The notes under the pieces were generated by a model. The model ran no database searches. It was given only the letters and a program-made list of their open reading frames with translations, and was not told the origin of the DNA. From Clostridiales bacterium DTU092 (GTDB lineage Bacteria > Bacillota > Clostridia > Caldicoprobacterales > Caldicoprobacteraceae): a stretch of DNA of 7,140 bases. The position numbers and the translations under genes are program-made. Shown here in pieces: positions 1 to 6,677 of the stretch (positions within the stretch are counted from its first letter, which is position 1; every line of letters begins with the position of its first letter). The DNA lies in the NCBI GenBank assembly GCA_001513505.1, contig LFTM01000221.1, positions 1 to 7,140 of the forward strand, written 5' to 3'.

Positions 1-218
1 TTTGGATATTTATATCATACTTTCCTGTGAAAAAAGTGTTGCATTTATTATTGCAATTTAGAGTAGCATATAGTTTTTTTCTGTAATAATATAATATTGT
101 AATAATTTTGGTATAACGCTGGCTGCAGGAGAAAAAATCTAAATATATTACGGAAAAATGGCTGGAAAAAGAAATAGCTGAACAATCGACAAAAGTAGTA
201 TACCCCTGTCTAAAAAGC

Positions 219-247
219 TTGACAAAAAGGAAGGCTCATACTATGCT
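219..247 (+). promoter_or_regulatory. Sigma-A-type promoter of the nudix-pncB operon
   Basis: A perfect -35 box TTGACA (219-224) is followed by a 17-nt spacer and the -10 box TATGCT (242-247, 4 of 6 consensus bases). Transcription would start near 254, giving a leader of about 60 nt before the GTG start at 314. This position argues against the upstream ATG at 263, which would have almost no leader and no ribosome site. Assigned by eye only. Confidence 0.6.
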
Positions 248-278
248 TTTATTGATTATACAATGCAGGCAGTATTAA

Positions 279-293
279 ATATATCTAATATAT
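279..293. promoter_or_regulatory. Possible operator: ATATAT-CTA-ATATAT palindrome in the leader
   Basis: Two ATATAT arms flank a 3-nt centre, about 25-40 nt downstream of the predicted transcription start and just ahead of the ribosome site at 299. The location would suit a roadblock operator, for example for the adjacent NrtR-like regulator. The AT-only arms in AT-rich DNA make a chance palindrome quite possible, and it does not clearly match an operator consensus I know. Confidence 0.2.
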
Positions 294-298
294 GTGAC

Positions 299-307
299 GG
301 GGAGATG
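299..307 (+). promoter_or_regulatory. Ribosome binding site that selects the GTG start at 314
   Basis: GGGGAGATGA covers this position and resembles the AGGAGGTGA anti-16S consensus. It lies at normal distance from GTG 314: the purine core ends at 304, leaving 9 nt. It overlaps the in-frame ATG at 305 and lies downstream of the ATG at 263, so neither of those can use it. Confidence 0.6.
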
Positions 308-313
308 AATATA

Positions 314-1234
314 GTGGATGACGAAATCCGCAATGCTCAGGGATTGACCGAGGAAGAATTTTTGAGACAGTATGATCCTGATAAATACGCTTTTAGCAAT
401 CCGGCTGTGACAGCTGATATAATATTGTTTACTCTGACGGGTGATGATACAGCAGGCTCAGATGCTGAAGCTTTCAGGCATTTGCAGGTACTTATGATAA
501 AAAGAGGAGATCATCCTTTTATGGGCAAATGGGCTCTTCCAGGCGGATTCGTTGAGCGTAATGAGGATGTGGACGAGGCTGCCAAACGGGAGCTAAAGGA
601 AGAGACCGGAGTAGAAGATGTGTACCTGGAACAGTTACACACTTGGGGTGGCCCGGGACGGGATCCCAGAACTCATGTTGTCAGTGTTTCATACATGGCA
701 CTTGTGGACGGTTCCAGGTTAAATATTACAGCTGGTGATGATGCAAGCGATGCAAAATGGTTCAAGGGCGATTTAAAGGTAATAAATCATAAAAAACAGG
801 TCAATGATGATGGATTTGTTTCAGAGAAAGAATATGAGCTTACTCTTTCCAATGAATATAACAGATTAAGTGGTGTGATAAAGGTTATCAGGCTTATGAA
901 AAACGGGATAATCAGGACAAGTTATAAACTTGTCAGTGCACACGGGATTGCATTTGATCACTCGTTGATTATCACGTATGCCATATTACAGCTTCGGAAG
1001 AAGATTTGGTACACTCCGATGATTTCCGGTCTTATGCCCAAGTACTTTACACTGGGACATCTCAAGAAAGCCTACGAAGCAGTACTGAATACGGAATTGA
1101 CAATGGAAAATTTCCGCGAAAAAATCATAAAAACATCAGAGATGATAATAAAAGAAGACGATACCAGTTTGGATTGCATGCCGGATACTGTATATATGTT
1201 TAATCCCGAGTGGGATGAACATGATTTATTATAA
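314..1234 (+). CDS. NrtR-like Nudix domain / winged-helix protein (ADP-ribose-type)
   Basis: This 306-residue soluble protein has an N-terminal Nudix fold (about 30-150) and a C-terminal winged-helix region (about 214-285), the architecture of NrtR, the Nudix-related repressor of NAD metabolism. The Nudix box is complete: G78, E84, then R92-E93-L94-K-E96-E97-T-G99-V100, fitting Gx5Ex7REUxEExGU. It is followed by a GRDPRTHVVSVSY segment (115-127) typical of ADP-ribose-recognising Nudix proteins and NrtR. The C-terminal stretch with YFTLGHLKKAYE and ENFREKI resembles the NrtR DNA-binding domain. About 60 extra residues (150-214) separate the two parts, making it longer than the roughly 230-residue NrtR proteins. 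GTG 314 is chosen as start for its ribosome site; an ATG at 263 would add 17 residues. pncB follows closely, supporting a role in NAD or ADP-ribose homeostasis. Many NrtR repressors have lost the catalytic box, so this one may hydrolyse ADP-ribose, act as a repressor, or both. The family call is firm; the choice between enzyme and regulator is not. Confidence 0.85.
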   Translation: MDDEIRNAQGLTEEEFLRQYDPDKYAFSNPAVTADIILFTLTGDDTAGSDAEAFRHLQVLMIKRGDHPFMGKWALPGGFVERNEDVDEAAKRELKEETGVEDVYLEQLHTWGGPGRDPRTHVVSVSYMALVDGSRLNITAGDDASDAKWFKGDLKVINHKKQVNDDGFVSEKEYELTLSNEYNRLSGVIKVIRLMKNGIIRTSYKLVSAHGIAFDHSLIITYAILQLRKKIWYTPMISGLMPKYFTLGHLKKAYEAVLNTELTMENFREKIIKTSEMIIKEDDTSLDCMPDTVYMFNPEWDEHDLL

Positions 1235-1260
1235 GATTATTAAGAGCAAAAATTGTTATT

Positions 1261-1269
1261 AGGAGATGA
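1261..1269 (+). promoter_or_regulatory. Ribosome binding site of pncB, overlapping a decoy ATG
   Basis: AGGAGATGA matches AGGAGGTGA at 8 of 9 positions. The ATG at 1266 lies inside this element, with no spacer after AGGAG, so it is an unlikely start. TTG 1275 and GTG 1278 lie 9 and 12 nt after AGGAG, or 5 and 8 nt after the full element, and are better placed. Confidence 0.6.
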
Positions 1270-1277
1270 CGAAATTG

Positions 1278-2735
1278 GTGAGAATTGATTGGAAAGAAAA
1301 AAAGAACCTTACTATGCTTACCGACTTTTACGAGCTTACTATGTCCAACGGTTACTTCGAGCATGGTCTTAAGGATACCATAGCCTACTTTGATATGTTT
1401 TTCAGAAAGGTGCCGGATGGCGGCGGTTTTGCCATTATGGCCGGACTTGAGCAAATGATAGAATACCTCAAAAACTTACATTTTACCCCGGAGGATCTGG
1501 ACTACCTTCGCAGCAAAAAGATATTCAGCGAGGATTTTCTAAAATACCTGGAAAACTTCGAATTTGCATGTGATGTGTGGGCCATACCCGAGGGCACTCC
1601 TATTTTTCCTAATGAACCTATTGTAACGGTAGTAGGGCCGGTTATTCAGGCACAGTTTGTTGAGACCATGATTCTCTTGTCTGTTAACCATCAAAGCCTT
1701 ATTGCAACAAAGGCAAACAGGATTGTACGGGCAGCCCAGGGGAGACCGGTAATGGAGTTTGGGTCGCGGAGGGCACAAAGCTATGATGGAGCGGTGCTGG
1801 GTGCCAGAGCTGCTTATATAGGCGGCTGCGTTGGTACTGCATGCGCTATAGCGGACAGGGATTTTGGAGTGCCGGCCATGGGAACTATGGCTCATAGCTG
1901 GGTTCAGATGTTTCCGTCTGAGTTGGAAGCCTTCCGGGCGTATGCCAGGACGTACCCCTCCAACTGTATTTTGCTGGTGGACACATATAACGTGTTAAAA
2001 AGTGGTGTTCCCAATGCTATAAAGGTGTTTAAGGAAGAAATTGTACCTAGAGGTTTTCGACCTAAGGGCATTCGTATAGACAGCGGTGACATTGCATACC
2101 TGTCAAAGAAAGCCAGACAAATGCTGGATGCTGCAGGGTTTAAAGACTGTCAAATTGTCGCTTCCAGTTCCCTTGACGAGTATATTATCAGAGACTTGTT
2201 ACAGCAGGGCGCAAAAATCGATTCCTTTGGTGTAGGTGAGAAGCTGATCACTTCCAGCAGCGAGCCTGTATTTGGTGGAGTATATAAGCTTGCAGCGGTA
2301 CAGCAAAACGGAAAGATTATACCGAAGATAAAGATAAGTGAAAATGTTGAAAAAATAACCAATCCTGGCTTCAAACAGGTATACAGGCTGTACGAACGTG
2401 CTACCGGAAAAGCCATAGCAGATGTAATAACCCTGCATGATGAAGTAATCGATGATACTCAGCCCTATGAGATATTTGATCCCATTCATACCTGGAAACG
2501 AAAAACCGTAACGGATTTTGTAGCAAAGAAACTCCTTGTTAAAATATTTGATAAAGGAAAGTGTATATACGAGAGTCCCGATGTGCACACCATCAGGCAG
2601 TTTTGTCAGGAACAGGTAAATACATTGTGGCCCGAGGTATTAAGGTTTGAAAATCCGCATAATTATTACGTTGATCTATCCAAGCCTTTATGGGATATAA
2701 AGCAGGATCTGCTTAATAAATATAGTTCAATATAA
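1278..2735 (+). CDS. pncB: Nicotinate phosphoribosyltransferase (NAD salvage)
   Basis: The product converts nicotinate, PRPP and ATP to nicotinate mononucleotide, the entry step of the Preiss-Handler NAD salvage route in the cytosol. Family hallmarks in order (numbered from GTG 1278, 485 residues): NLTMLTDFYELTM near the N-terminus with Tyr18; EFGSRRA at 160-166; the GTMAHSW segment with His206, the residue that is phosphorylated by ATP in this family; VDTY at 234-237; IRIDSGD at 265-271; ASSSLDEY at 295-302; and the phosphate-binding FGVGEKL at 317-323. Length is normal for the clostridial/Bacillus type and no key motif is missing. The gene starts about 43 nt after the Nudix gene stop with no promoter or terminator between them, so the two are co-transcribed. 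The ATG at 1266 would add four residues but sits on the ribosome site; TTG 1275 is another possible start. The function call is very secure; only the exact start is uncertain. Confidence 0.95.
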   Translation: MRIDWKEKKNLTMLTDFYELTMSNGYFEHGLKDTIAYFDMFFRKVPDGGGFAIMAGLEQMIEYLKNLHFTPEDLDYLRSKKIFSEDFLKYLENFEFACDVWAIPEGTPIFPNEPIVTVVGPVIQAQFVETMILLSVNHQSLIATKANRIVRAAQGRPVMEFGSRRAQSYDGAVLGARAAYIGGCVGTACAIADRDFGVPAMGTMAHSWVQMFPSELEAFRAYARTYPSNCILLVDTYNVLKSGVPNAIKVFKEEIVPRGFRPKGIRIDSGDIAYLSKKARQMLDAAGFKDCQIVASSSLDEYIIRDLLQQGAKIDSFGVGEKLITSSSEPVFGGVYKLAAVQQNGKIIPKIKISENVEKITNPGFKQVYRLYERATGKAIADVITLHDEVIDDTQPYEIFDPIHTWKRKTVTDFVAKKLLVKIFDKGKCIYESPDVHTIRQFCQEQVNTLWPEVLRFENPHNYYVDLSKPLWDIKQDLLNKYSSI

Positions 2736-2767
2736 TCAAATACAATGAGGAAGCGAGGAATATACTT

Positions 2768-3736
2768 ATGAAAATACTTGTTACACCAACATCATTTAGC
2801 AGAGAAAGCACTCCCGAAGCTTGGAAAACACTGGAACAATTTGCTACCGATATTGTATTGAATCCTTATGGGCGCCCATTGACGGAAAAGGAACTTATCA
2901 GGCTTCTGGAAGATGTTGACGGTTATATTGCAGGTGTTGATGATGTATCAGCCGAAGTAATAGCCCATGCTCCTGAATCCCTGAAAGTGATTTCAAGGTA
3001 TGGAGTTGGGTATGATCAGGTGGATATTAAAGCCTGTGGTCAAAGGGGAATAATAGTTACCAATACACCGGAAGTTAATGCTGAATCGGTTGCCGATCTG
3101 GCATTTGGGTTAATGCTGTCTGCAGCCCGGCGGATTCCTTCTGCCGACAGACAAACCCGGCAGGGCGGGTGGCCCAGAATGACAGGAGTGGAACTTTACA
3201 ACAAAACACTAGGAATAATAGGCTTAGGTGCCATCGGCAAAAGGGTAGCCAGACGGGCAAAGGGTTTTTCCATGAGGGTGTTGGCGTACGATCCATGGAT
3301 AGATACTTCATTTTGTGAGCGGTATCAAATAACGATATCTTCTTTTGAAGAGGTTATTGCATGCTCGGATTTTATATCGCTGCATATGCCGCTTACTTCA
3401 GAAACCAGACATATTATCAATTCGGATACTATAAACAAAATGAAAGATGGTGTAATTCTGGTTAATACGGCCAGGGGCGGCCTAATAGACGAACAGGCGG
3501 TCTATAACGGACTGAGGTCCGGAAAGCTGGGTGGCCTCGGCTTGGATGTTTTTGAGGCGGAACCACCGGGTTCATCCTTGCTTTTTGAGATGGATAATGT
3601 AGTTGTAACCCCTCATATGGCTTCCAGCACTAAGGAGGCACAAAATAAAATGGGTAATCTGGCGGTGCAAAATTTGATAGATGTTTTAACGGGGAAGGAT
3701 TGCCCCTATATTGTTAACAGCCAATATCTTAAATAA
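2768..3736 (+). CDS. D-2-hydroxyacid dehydrogenase, phosphoglycerate dehydrogenase-like
   Basis: This 322-residue NAD-dependent oxidoreductase interconverts a D-2-hydroxyacid and its 2-keto acid. It has the split catalytic domain plus Rossmann domain of the family: GLGAIG at 152-157, Asp175 at the end of the second strand (favouring NAD over NADP), and the catalytic triad Arg236 (in NTARGG), Glu265 (in FEAEPP) and His283 (in TPHMASST). An SRYGVGYDQVD segment (76-86) is typical of the 3-phosphoglycerate dehydrogenase group. It ends after the catalytic core, with no C-terminal ACT or ASB regulatory domain, so feedback inhibition by serine is not expected. A good AGGAA ribosome site (2756-2760) lies 7 nt before the ATG. 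The 32-nt gap after pncB holds no terminator, so it belongs to the same operon. The true substrate could be 3-phosphoglycerate, glycerate/hydroxypyruvate or a sugar acid; serA is not assigned because no other serine gene is nearby. Confidence 0.88.
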   Translation: MKILVTPTSFSRESTPEAWKTLEQFATDIVLNPYGRPLTEKELIRLLEDVDGYIAGVDDVSAEVIAHAPESLKVISRYGVGYDQVDIKACGQRGIIVTNTPEVNAESVADLAFGLMLSAARRIPSADRQTRQGGWPRMTGVELYNKTLGIIGLGAIGKRVARRAKGFSMRVLAYDPWIDTSFCERYQITISSFEEVIACSDFISLHMPLTSETRHIINSDTINKMKDGVILVNTARGGLIDEQAVYNGLRSGKLGGLGLDVFEAEPPGSSLLFEMDNVVVTPHMASSTKEAQNKMGNLAVQNLIDVLTGKDCPYIVNSQYLK

Positions 3737-3824
3737 TAGATCTTCGGCAGAGAATAGTCCAGCATTTCAAGTAATATAGCAGTTTCCATGTTTGATTTTA
3801 ATAAAAAAATAACAAAATGAAGAA

Positions 3825-3830
3825 AGAAGG
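3825..3830 (+). promoter_or_regulatory. Ribosome binding site for the GTG start of the PHP gene
   Basis: AGAAGG lies 9 nt before GTG 3840, within a purine-rich run that begins near 3820. It supports the GTG start. The 103-nt gap before it (3737-3839) shows no hairpin terminator and no convincing -35/-10 pair. Confidence 0.5.
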
Positions 3831-3839
3831 ACTGGTATT

Positions 3840-5144
3840 GTGAGTAATCAAAACAACCAATATAATGTCTGTCCTAAAGTGGTACCGGCAAACAAGAAAT
3901 CAACCATAGCGATAAAACCTCCTTTTTCTTTTTATGCATTTAAACCTGATAGACAGTACGAAATCGTGCATTATCCCGTTGATTATTCTGAAAGAAATGG
4001 CAGGGATGAAAAGAACTGTACATTTACCGCATATCCTAAAGACGGCATTTTATATGTTGAATTATATTTCGAAGGTGAGCAGGAGCATATAATATATGTC
4101 AATGACATAACCGGCGGCGGCAAAAGAGAAATAGGTGTATTCAGCATATATTCCCTGGAAAAGGATTTATATAACAGAAGGCCGTATAAAGGCGATATGC
4201 ATATGCATACCTATTATTCAGACGGGCTTGATTCTCCTGCATATGTAGCCGCATCCTGCAGGAAGGTTGGGCTGGATTTCATGGCTATTACAGATCATGG
4301 GAAATACGAACCGTCTATAGAAGCACAGCAGGCTTATCAAGGGGTTGATATAGATCTTCGCATTTTCAGAGGTGAAGAGGTGCACCCGCCTCGGAATCCC
4401 CTACACATAGTTAATTTTGGTGGAAGTTTTAGCGTAAATGAGATGTTTGAAAAAGACAGGGACACCTATATACGGGAAGTTGCAGATATCGAAAGAGAAA
4501 TTGCTGGTGAAGTAAGACAAGAACCGGAACGTTATCAGCTTGCCTCTGCCATATGGTGTTTTGACAAAATACGGCAGGGAGGAGGCTTGGGAATATTCTG
4601 CCATCCATTCTGGAGGATACATAACGGCTATTATATATCAACTCTCCTAACTGAATACTTATATGAAAAACAGCCTTACGATGCGTTGGAGCTCATTGGC
4701 GGTTATCATCGGCACGAGCTTGACTCCAATATTCTGCAGGTAGCCTCGTATCATGAACAGCGCGCCAAAGGAAGAAAAATACCAATAGTTGGAGTAACTG
4801 ATGCCCATGGATGTGATACCGGTGAGCTGTTTGGCTGGTATTACACCATTGTATTTTCTCCAAGCTTAAAGTTTGAAGACCTCAGGGATAGTATCAAAGA
4901 CTTCTATAGCGTGGCAGTAGAGGCGGTGCCCGGAGAGAGAAAGGTTGCTCATGGGGAGTTCAGACTGGTAAAATATGCTCTTTTCCTATTGAGAGAGGTA
5001 CTGCCACAGCATGATGAGATTTGTTTAAATGAAGGTAACCTGATGATTGAATATATAAAGGATAACAATGACGCGAAAAAACAGCTAGAGAAATTAAAAG
5101 GTGGAGTGGATAGCCTGTATTCATCGTATTGGACACAACTTTGA
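3840..5144 (+). CDS. PHP-domain metallohydrolase, CehA/McbA-like
   Basis: This 434-residue protein has a strand-rich N-terminal domain of about 115 residues followed by a PHP (polymerase and histidinol phosphatase) metal-dependent hydrolase domain. All expected metal ligands are visible: His121 and His123 in GDMHMHTYYSDG, Asp128, Asp152-His153 in ITDHG, Glu180 in RGEEVH, His255 in FCHPFW, and Asp321 with His323 in VTDAHG. This layout matches the CehA/McbA group, whose known members hydrolyse ester or amide bonds in carbamate pesticides and a peptide antibiotic (microcin B17), while other PHP proteins are phosphoesterases. It therefore looks like an intact di- or trinuclear metal hydrolase. 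No signal peptide or membrane segment is seen, so a cytosolic site is expected. It sits between a dehydrogenase and a sulfatase; the sulfatase start is 44 nt downstream. The natural substrate cannot be read from sequence. The C-terminal tail (about 365-434) is helical-looking and unassigned. Confidence 0.85.
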   Translation: MSNQNNQYNVCPKVVPANKKSTIAIKPPFSFYAFKPDRQYEIVHYPVDYSERNGRDEKNCTFTAYPKDGILYVELYFEGEQEHIIYVNDITGGGKREIGVFSIYSLEKDLYNRRPYKGDMHMHTYYSDGLDSPAYVAASCRKVGLDFMAITDHGKYEPSIEAQQAYQGVDIDLRIFRGEEVHPPRNPLHIVNFGGSFSVNEMFEKDRDTYIREVADIEREIAGEVRQEPERYQLASAIWCFDKIRQGGGLGIFCHPFWRIHNGYYISTLLTEYLYEKQPYDALELIGGYHRHELDSNILQVASYHEQRAKGRKIPIVGVTDAHGCDTGELFGWYYTIVFSPSLKFEDLRDSIKDFYSVAVEAVPGERKVAHGEFRLVKYALFLLREVLPQHDEICLNEGNLMIEYIKDNNDAKKQLEKLKGGVDSLYSSYWTQL

Positions 5145-5177
5145 ACCAATATAGAGAAAAAATAAAAGTCTGGAAAT

Positions 5178-5182
5178 GGGGG
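5178..5182 (+). promoter_or_regulatory. Ribosome binding site that sets the sulfatase start at 5189
   Basis: A GGGGG run lies 6 nt before ATG 5189. The longer in-frame TTG at 5129 would overlap the PHP gene by 16 nt, has no comparable ribosome site and would add 20 residues unlike any sulfatase N-terminus, so the ATG is preferred. Confidence 0.6.
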
Positions 5183-5188
5183 CTCAAA

Positions 5189-6562
5189 ATGGAAACAAGG
5201 AAACCAAATATAGTTCTGATTAATTGCGATGATTTAGGATATGGCGATTTAGGTTGCTACGGTTCCAGGGTAAACAATACACCAACGCTGGATCAAATGG
5301 CAGAGAAAGGTATCAGGTTTACAAATTTTTATATGGCGTCTCCTGTATGTTCACCGTCCAGGGGATCTATGCTGACTGGTTGTTATCCCAGGAGGATAGG
5401 ATTCGGAAATTTTGAAGGCCGGGGTGTACTGTTTCCGGGACAGGGAGTTGGCCTGAACCCTGAAGAGATCACCATAGCCAGGTTATTGAAGAATGTGGGA
5501 TACAATACAATGCTGGTAGGTAAATGGCACTGTGGAGATCAACCCGAGTTTTTACCTACAAGGCACGGTTTCGATCATTATTACGGTTTGCCTTACAGTA
5601 ACGATATGGGAAGGCAGGCAGGAAGAAATGAAAGGGAGGGTTACCCTCCGTTACCGCTGATGTTAGATGAAGAAGTTATTCAGGAACAGCCAGATCAGGC
5701 ATCTCTGACAGAACGTTATGTGGAGCAGTGTGTACGCTTTATTAGAAAGAATAAGGATACTCCGTTTTTCCTGTATTTCGCTCATATGTATGTTCACCTT
5801 CCTATATATGCGCCCGAGCGATTTTTGAAACAATCCCGTAATGGCGATTATGGGGCGGCGGTTGAATGTATAGACTGGTCTGTCAGCGTTATCCTGGATG
5901 AACTGAAAACACAAGGATTGGACAAGAATACTTTGGTAATTTTTACATCTGACAATGGAGCCAGGGGAGATAGGGGCAGTAGTAATGCACCTCTTCGCGG
6001 CGGAAAGATGACAACGTGGGAGGGTGGCATGCGAGTTCCCTGCATAATGTACTGGCCAGGTGTTATACCTTCGGGACAAGTTTGTGATGAGATTATAACT
6101 TCAATGGATTTTTATCCCACCATTGCACGTTTTGCAGGAGCCGGTATTCCACTGGACAGGATTATTGATGGGAAGGATATATCCTCCATTGTTTTAGGTG
6201 AGGAAGGAGCAAAGTCTCCACATAAAGCATTCTTTTATTACCACGGTGATAATCTTGAAGCAGTGAGAAGTGGAGATTGGAAATTACATATTCGGAAAGG
6301 AGACAGAGAAGTCAGGGAGCTGTATAATCTCAGGGAAGATATAAGTGAGTCTCATAATGTTTATGAAAAGTATCCTGAAATCGTGAAGAAGTTGGAAGAG
6401 TATATAGATGAATGCAGAAAAGATCTGGGAGACAAAGCAGCCGGTATTGAAGGAGAAAATATCAGGCCTATAGGAAGAGTTGAGAATCCGGTTCCATTAA
6501 CTCATTACAATCCGGATCACCCTTATATTATTGCAATGTATGACAAGGAGGATACTGGTTGA
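5189..6562 (+). CDS. Type I sulfatase, Cys-type (arylsulfatase A-like), predicted cytosolic
   Basis: This 457-residue member of the alkaline phosphatase superfamily hydrolyses sulfate esters. Sulfatase signature 1 is intact: Cys54-Ser-Pro-Ser-Arg58 followed by GSMLTG. Cys54 would be converted to formylglycine, in anaerobes by a radical-SAM maturase (anSME), which is not in this window. Other active-site residues are visible: Asp14-Asp15 (INCDDLG) and Asp255-Asn256 (FTSDNGA) for the metal, Lys112 and His114 in GKWHCG, His203 in YVHLP, and Lys273 in RGGKMTTWEGG. The C-terminal subdomain with VRSGDWKLHI and ELYNLREDISE is family-typical, and length is normal. The mature-like sequence begins directly at PNIVLINCDD with no signal peptide or lipobox, unlike most bacterial sulfatases acting on polysaccharides, so a small imported or intracellular sulfate ester is a likelier substrate. 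It is the last gene of the operon, 5 nt before a terminator. A related phosphonate or phosphate ester hydrolase is possible but less likely given the CSPSR motif. Confidence 0.92.
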   Translation: METRKPNIVLINCDDLGYGDLGCYGSRVNNTPTLDQMAEKGIRFTNFYMASPVCSPSRGSMLTGCYPRRIGFGNFEGRGVLFPGQGVGLNPEEITIARLLKNVGYNTMLVGKWHCGDQPEFLPTRHGFDHYYGLPYSNDMGRQAGRNEREGYPPLPLMLDEEVIQEQPDQASLTERYVEQCVRFIRKNKDTPFFLYFAHMYVHLPIYAPERFLKQSRNGDYGAAVECIDWSVSVILDELKTQGLDKNTLVIFTSDNGARGDRGSSNAPLRGGKMTTWEGGMRVPCIMYWPGVIPSGQVCDEIITSMDFYPTIARFAGAGIPLDRIIDGKDISSIVLGEEGAKSPHKAFFYYHGDNLEAVRSGDWKLHIRKGDREVRELYNLREDISESHNVYEKYPEIVKKLEEYIDECRKDLGDKAAGIEGENIRPIGRVENPVPLTHYNPDHPYIIAMYDKEDTG

Positions 6563-6567
6563 GTTTT

Positions 6568-6590
6568 AAGCGCCGTAATGGCGCTTTTTT
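6568..6590 (+). terminator. Rho-independent terminator after the sulfatase gene
   Basis: A perfect 7-bp stem AAGCGCC / GGCGCTT (6568-6574 and 6580-6586) with a GTAAT loop runs straight into a T tract (6585-6590, then ATTT). It begins 5 nt after the sulfatase stop and marks the end of the five-gene unit. Confidence 0.93.
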
Positions 6591-6648
6591 ATTTCTTATA
6601 TGCAGAAAGTTTGTATACAACAAAAAAGTTTTCATATATTTACTGTTA

Positions 6649-6677
6649 TTGACATGTATGAAAGGGTGTGATAGTGT
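6649..6677 (+). promoter_or_regulatory. Probable promoter of the GntR-family regulator gene
   Basis: A perfect -35 box TTGACA (6649-6654) is followed after 17 nt by TAGTGT (6672-6677), a weak -10 box with 3 of 6 consensus bases that lies inside the left arm of the long palindrome. TGTAAT (6675-6680) would require a 20-nt spacer. If correct, repressor bound at the palindrome would cover the -10 and start site. The -35 is clear and the -10 uncertain. TATAAC at 6712-6717 is an alternative -10 with no matching -35. Confidence 0.45.

Larger units (their letters stand above)
1..313. other. AT-rich intergenic region upstream of the nudix-pncB operon
   Basis: No gene is supportable here. The stretch is AT-rich, with a 9-bp direct repeat TGTAATAAT at 82-90 and 98-106 and an extended -10-like TGGTATAAC at 109-117 that has no fitting -35. 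A frame open from 117 to 276 lacks a good start and ribosome site, and I do not recognise its product (it reads KYITEKWLEKEIAEQ near its start). It may be chance or a decayed remnant. The useful content is the promoter at 219-247 and the leader after it. No terminator of an upstream gene is visible. Confidence 0.6.

Noticed and set aside
38..57. TTGCA / TGCAA weak hairpin as an upstream terminator
   Set aside because: The stem is only 5-6 bp and AT-rich with no T tract directly after it.
117..278. An open frame of about 50 codons upstream of the Nudix gene
   Set aside because: It has no supported start, no ribosome site and an unrecognised product, and it runs across the predicted promoter; at most a decayed remnant.
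1539..1895. Antisense frame of 118 codons within pncB (and similar antisense frames elsewhere, such as 2199-2588 and 5663-6079)
   Set aside because: These are shadows of strongly supported + strand genes with complete family motifs. Their translations are low-complexity or unlike known proteins and lack ribosome sites.
3737..3839. Possible internal promoter before the PHP gene (TTGATT at 3792, TAATAT at 3772)
   Set aside because: Neither element has a partner at 16-18 nt with reasonable consensus, so no promoter is called.
6611..6620. Perfect 10-bp palindrome TTGTATACAA
   Set aside because: Short and AT-rich, outside the predicted promoter core and with no extension of the arms; easily due to chance.
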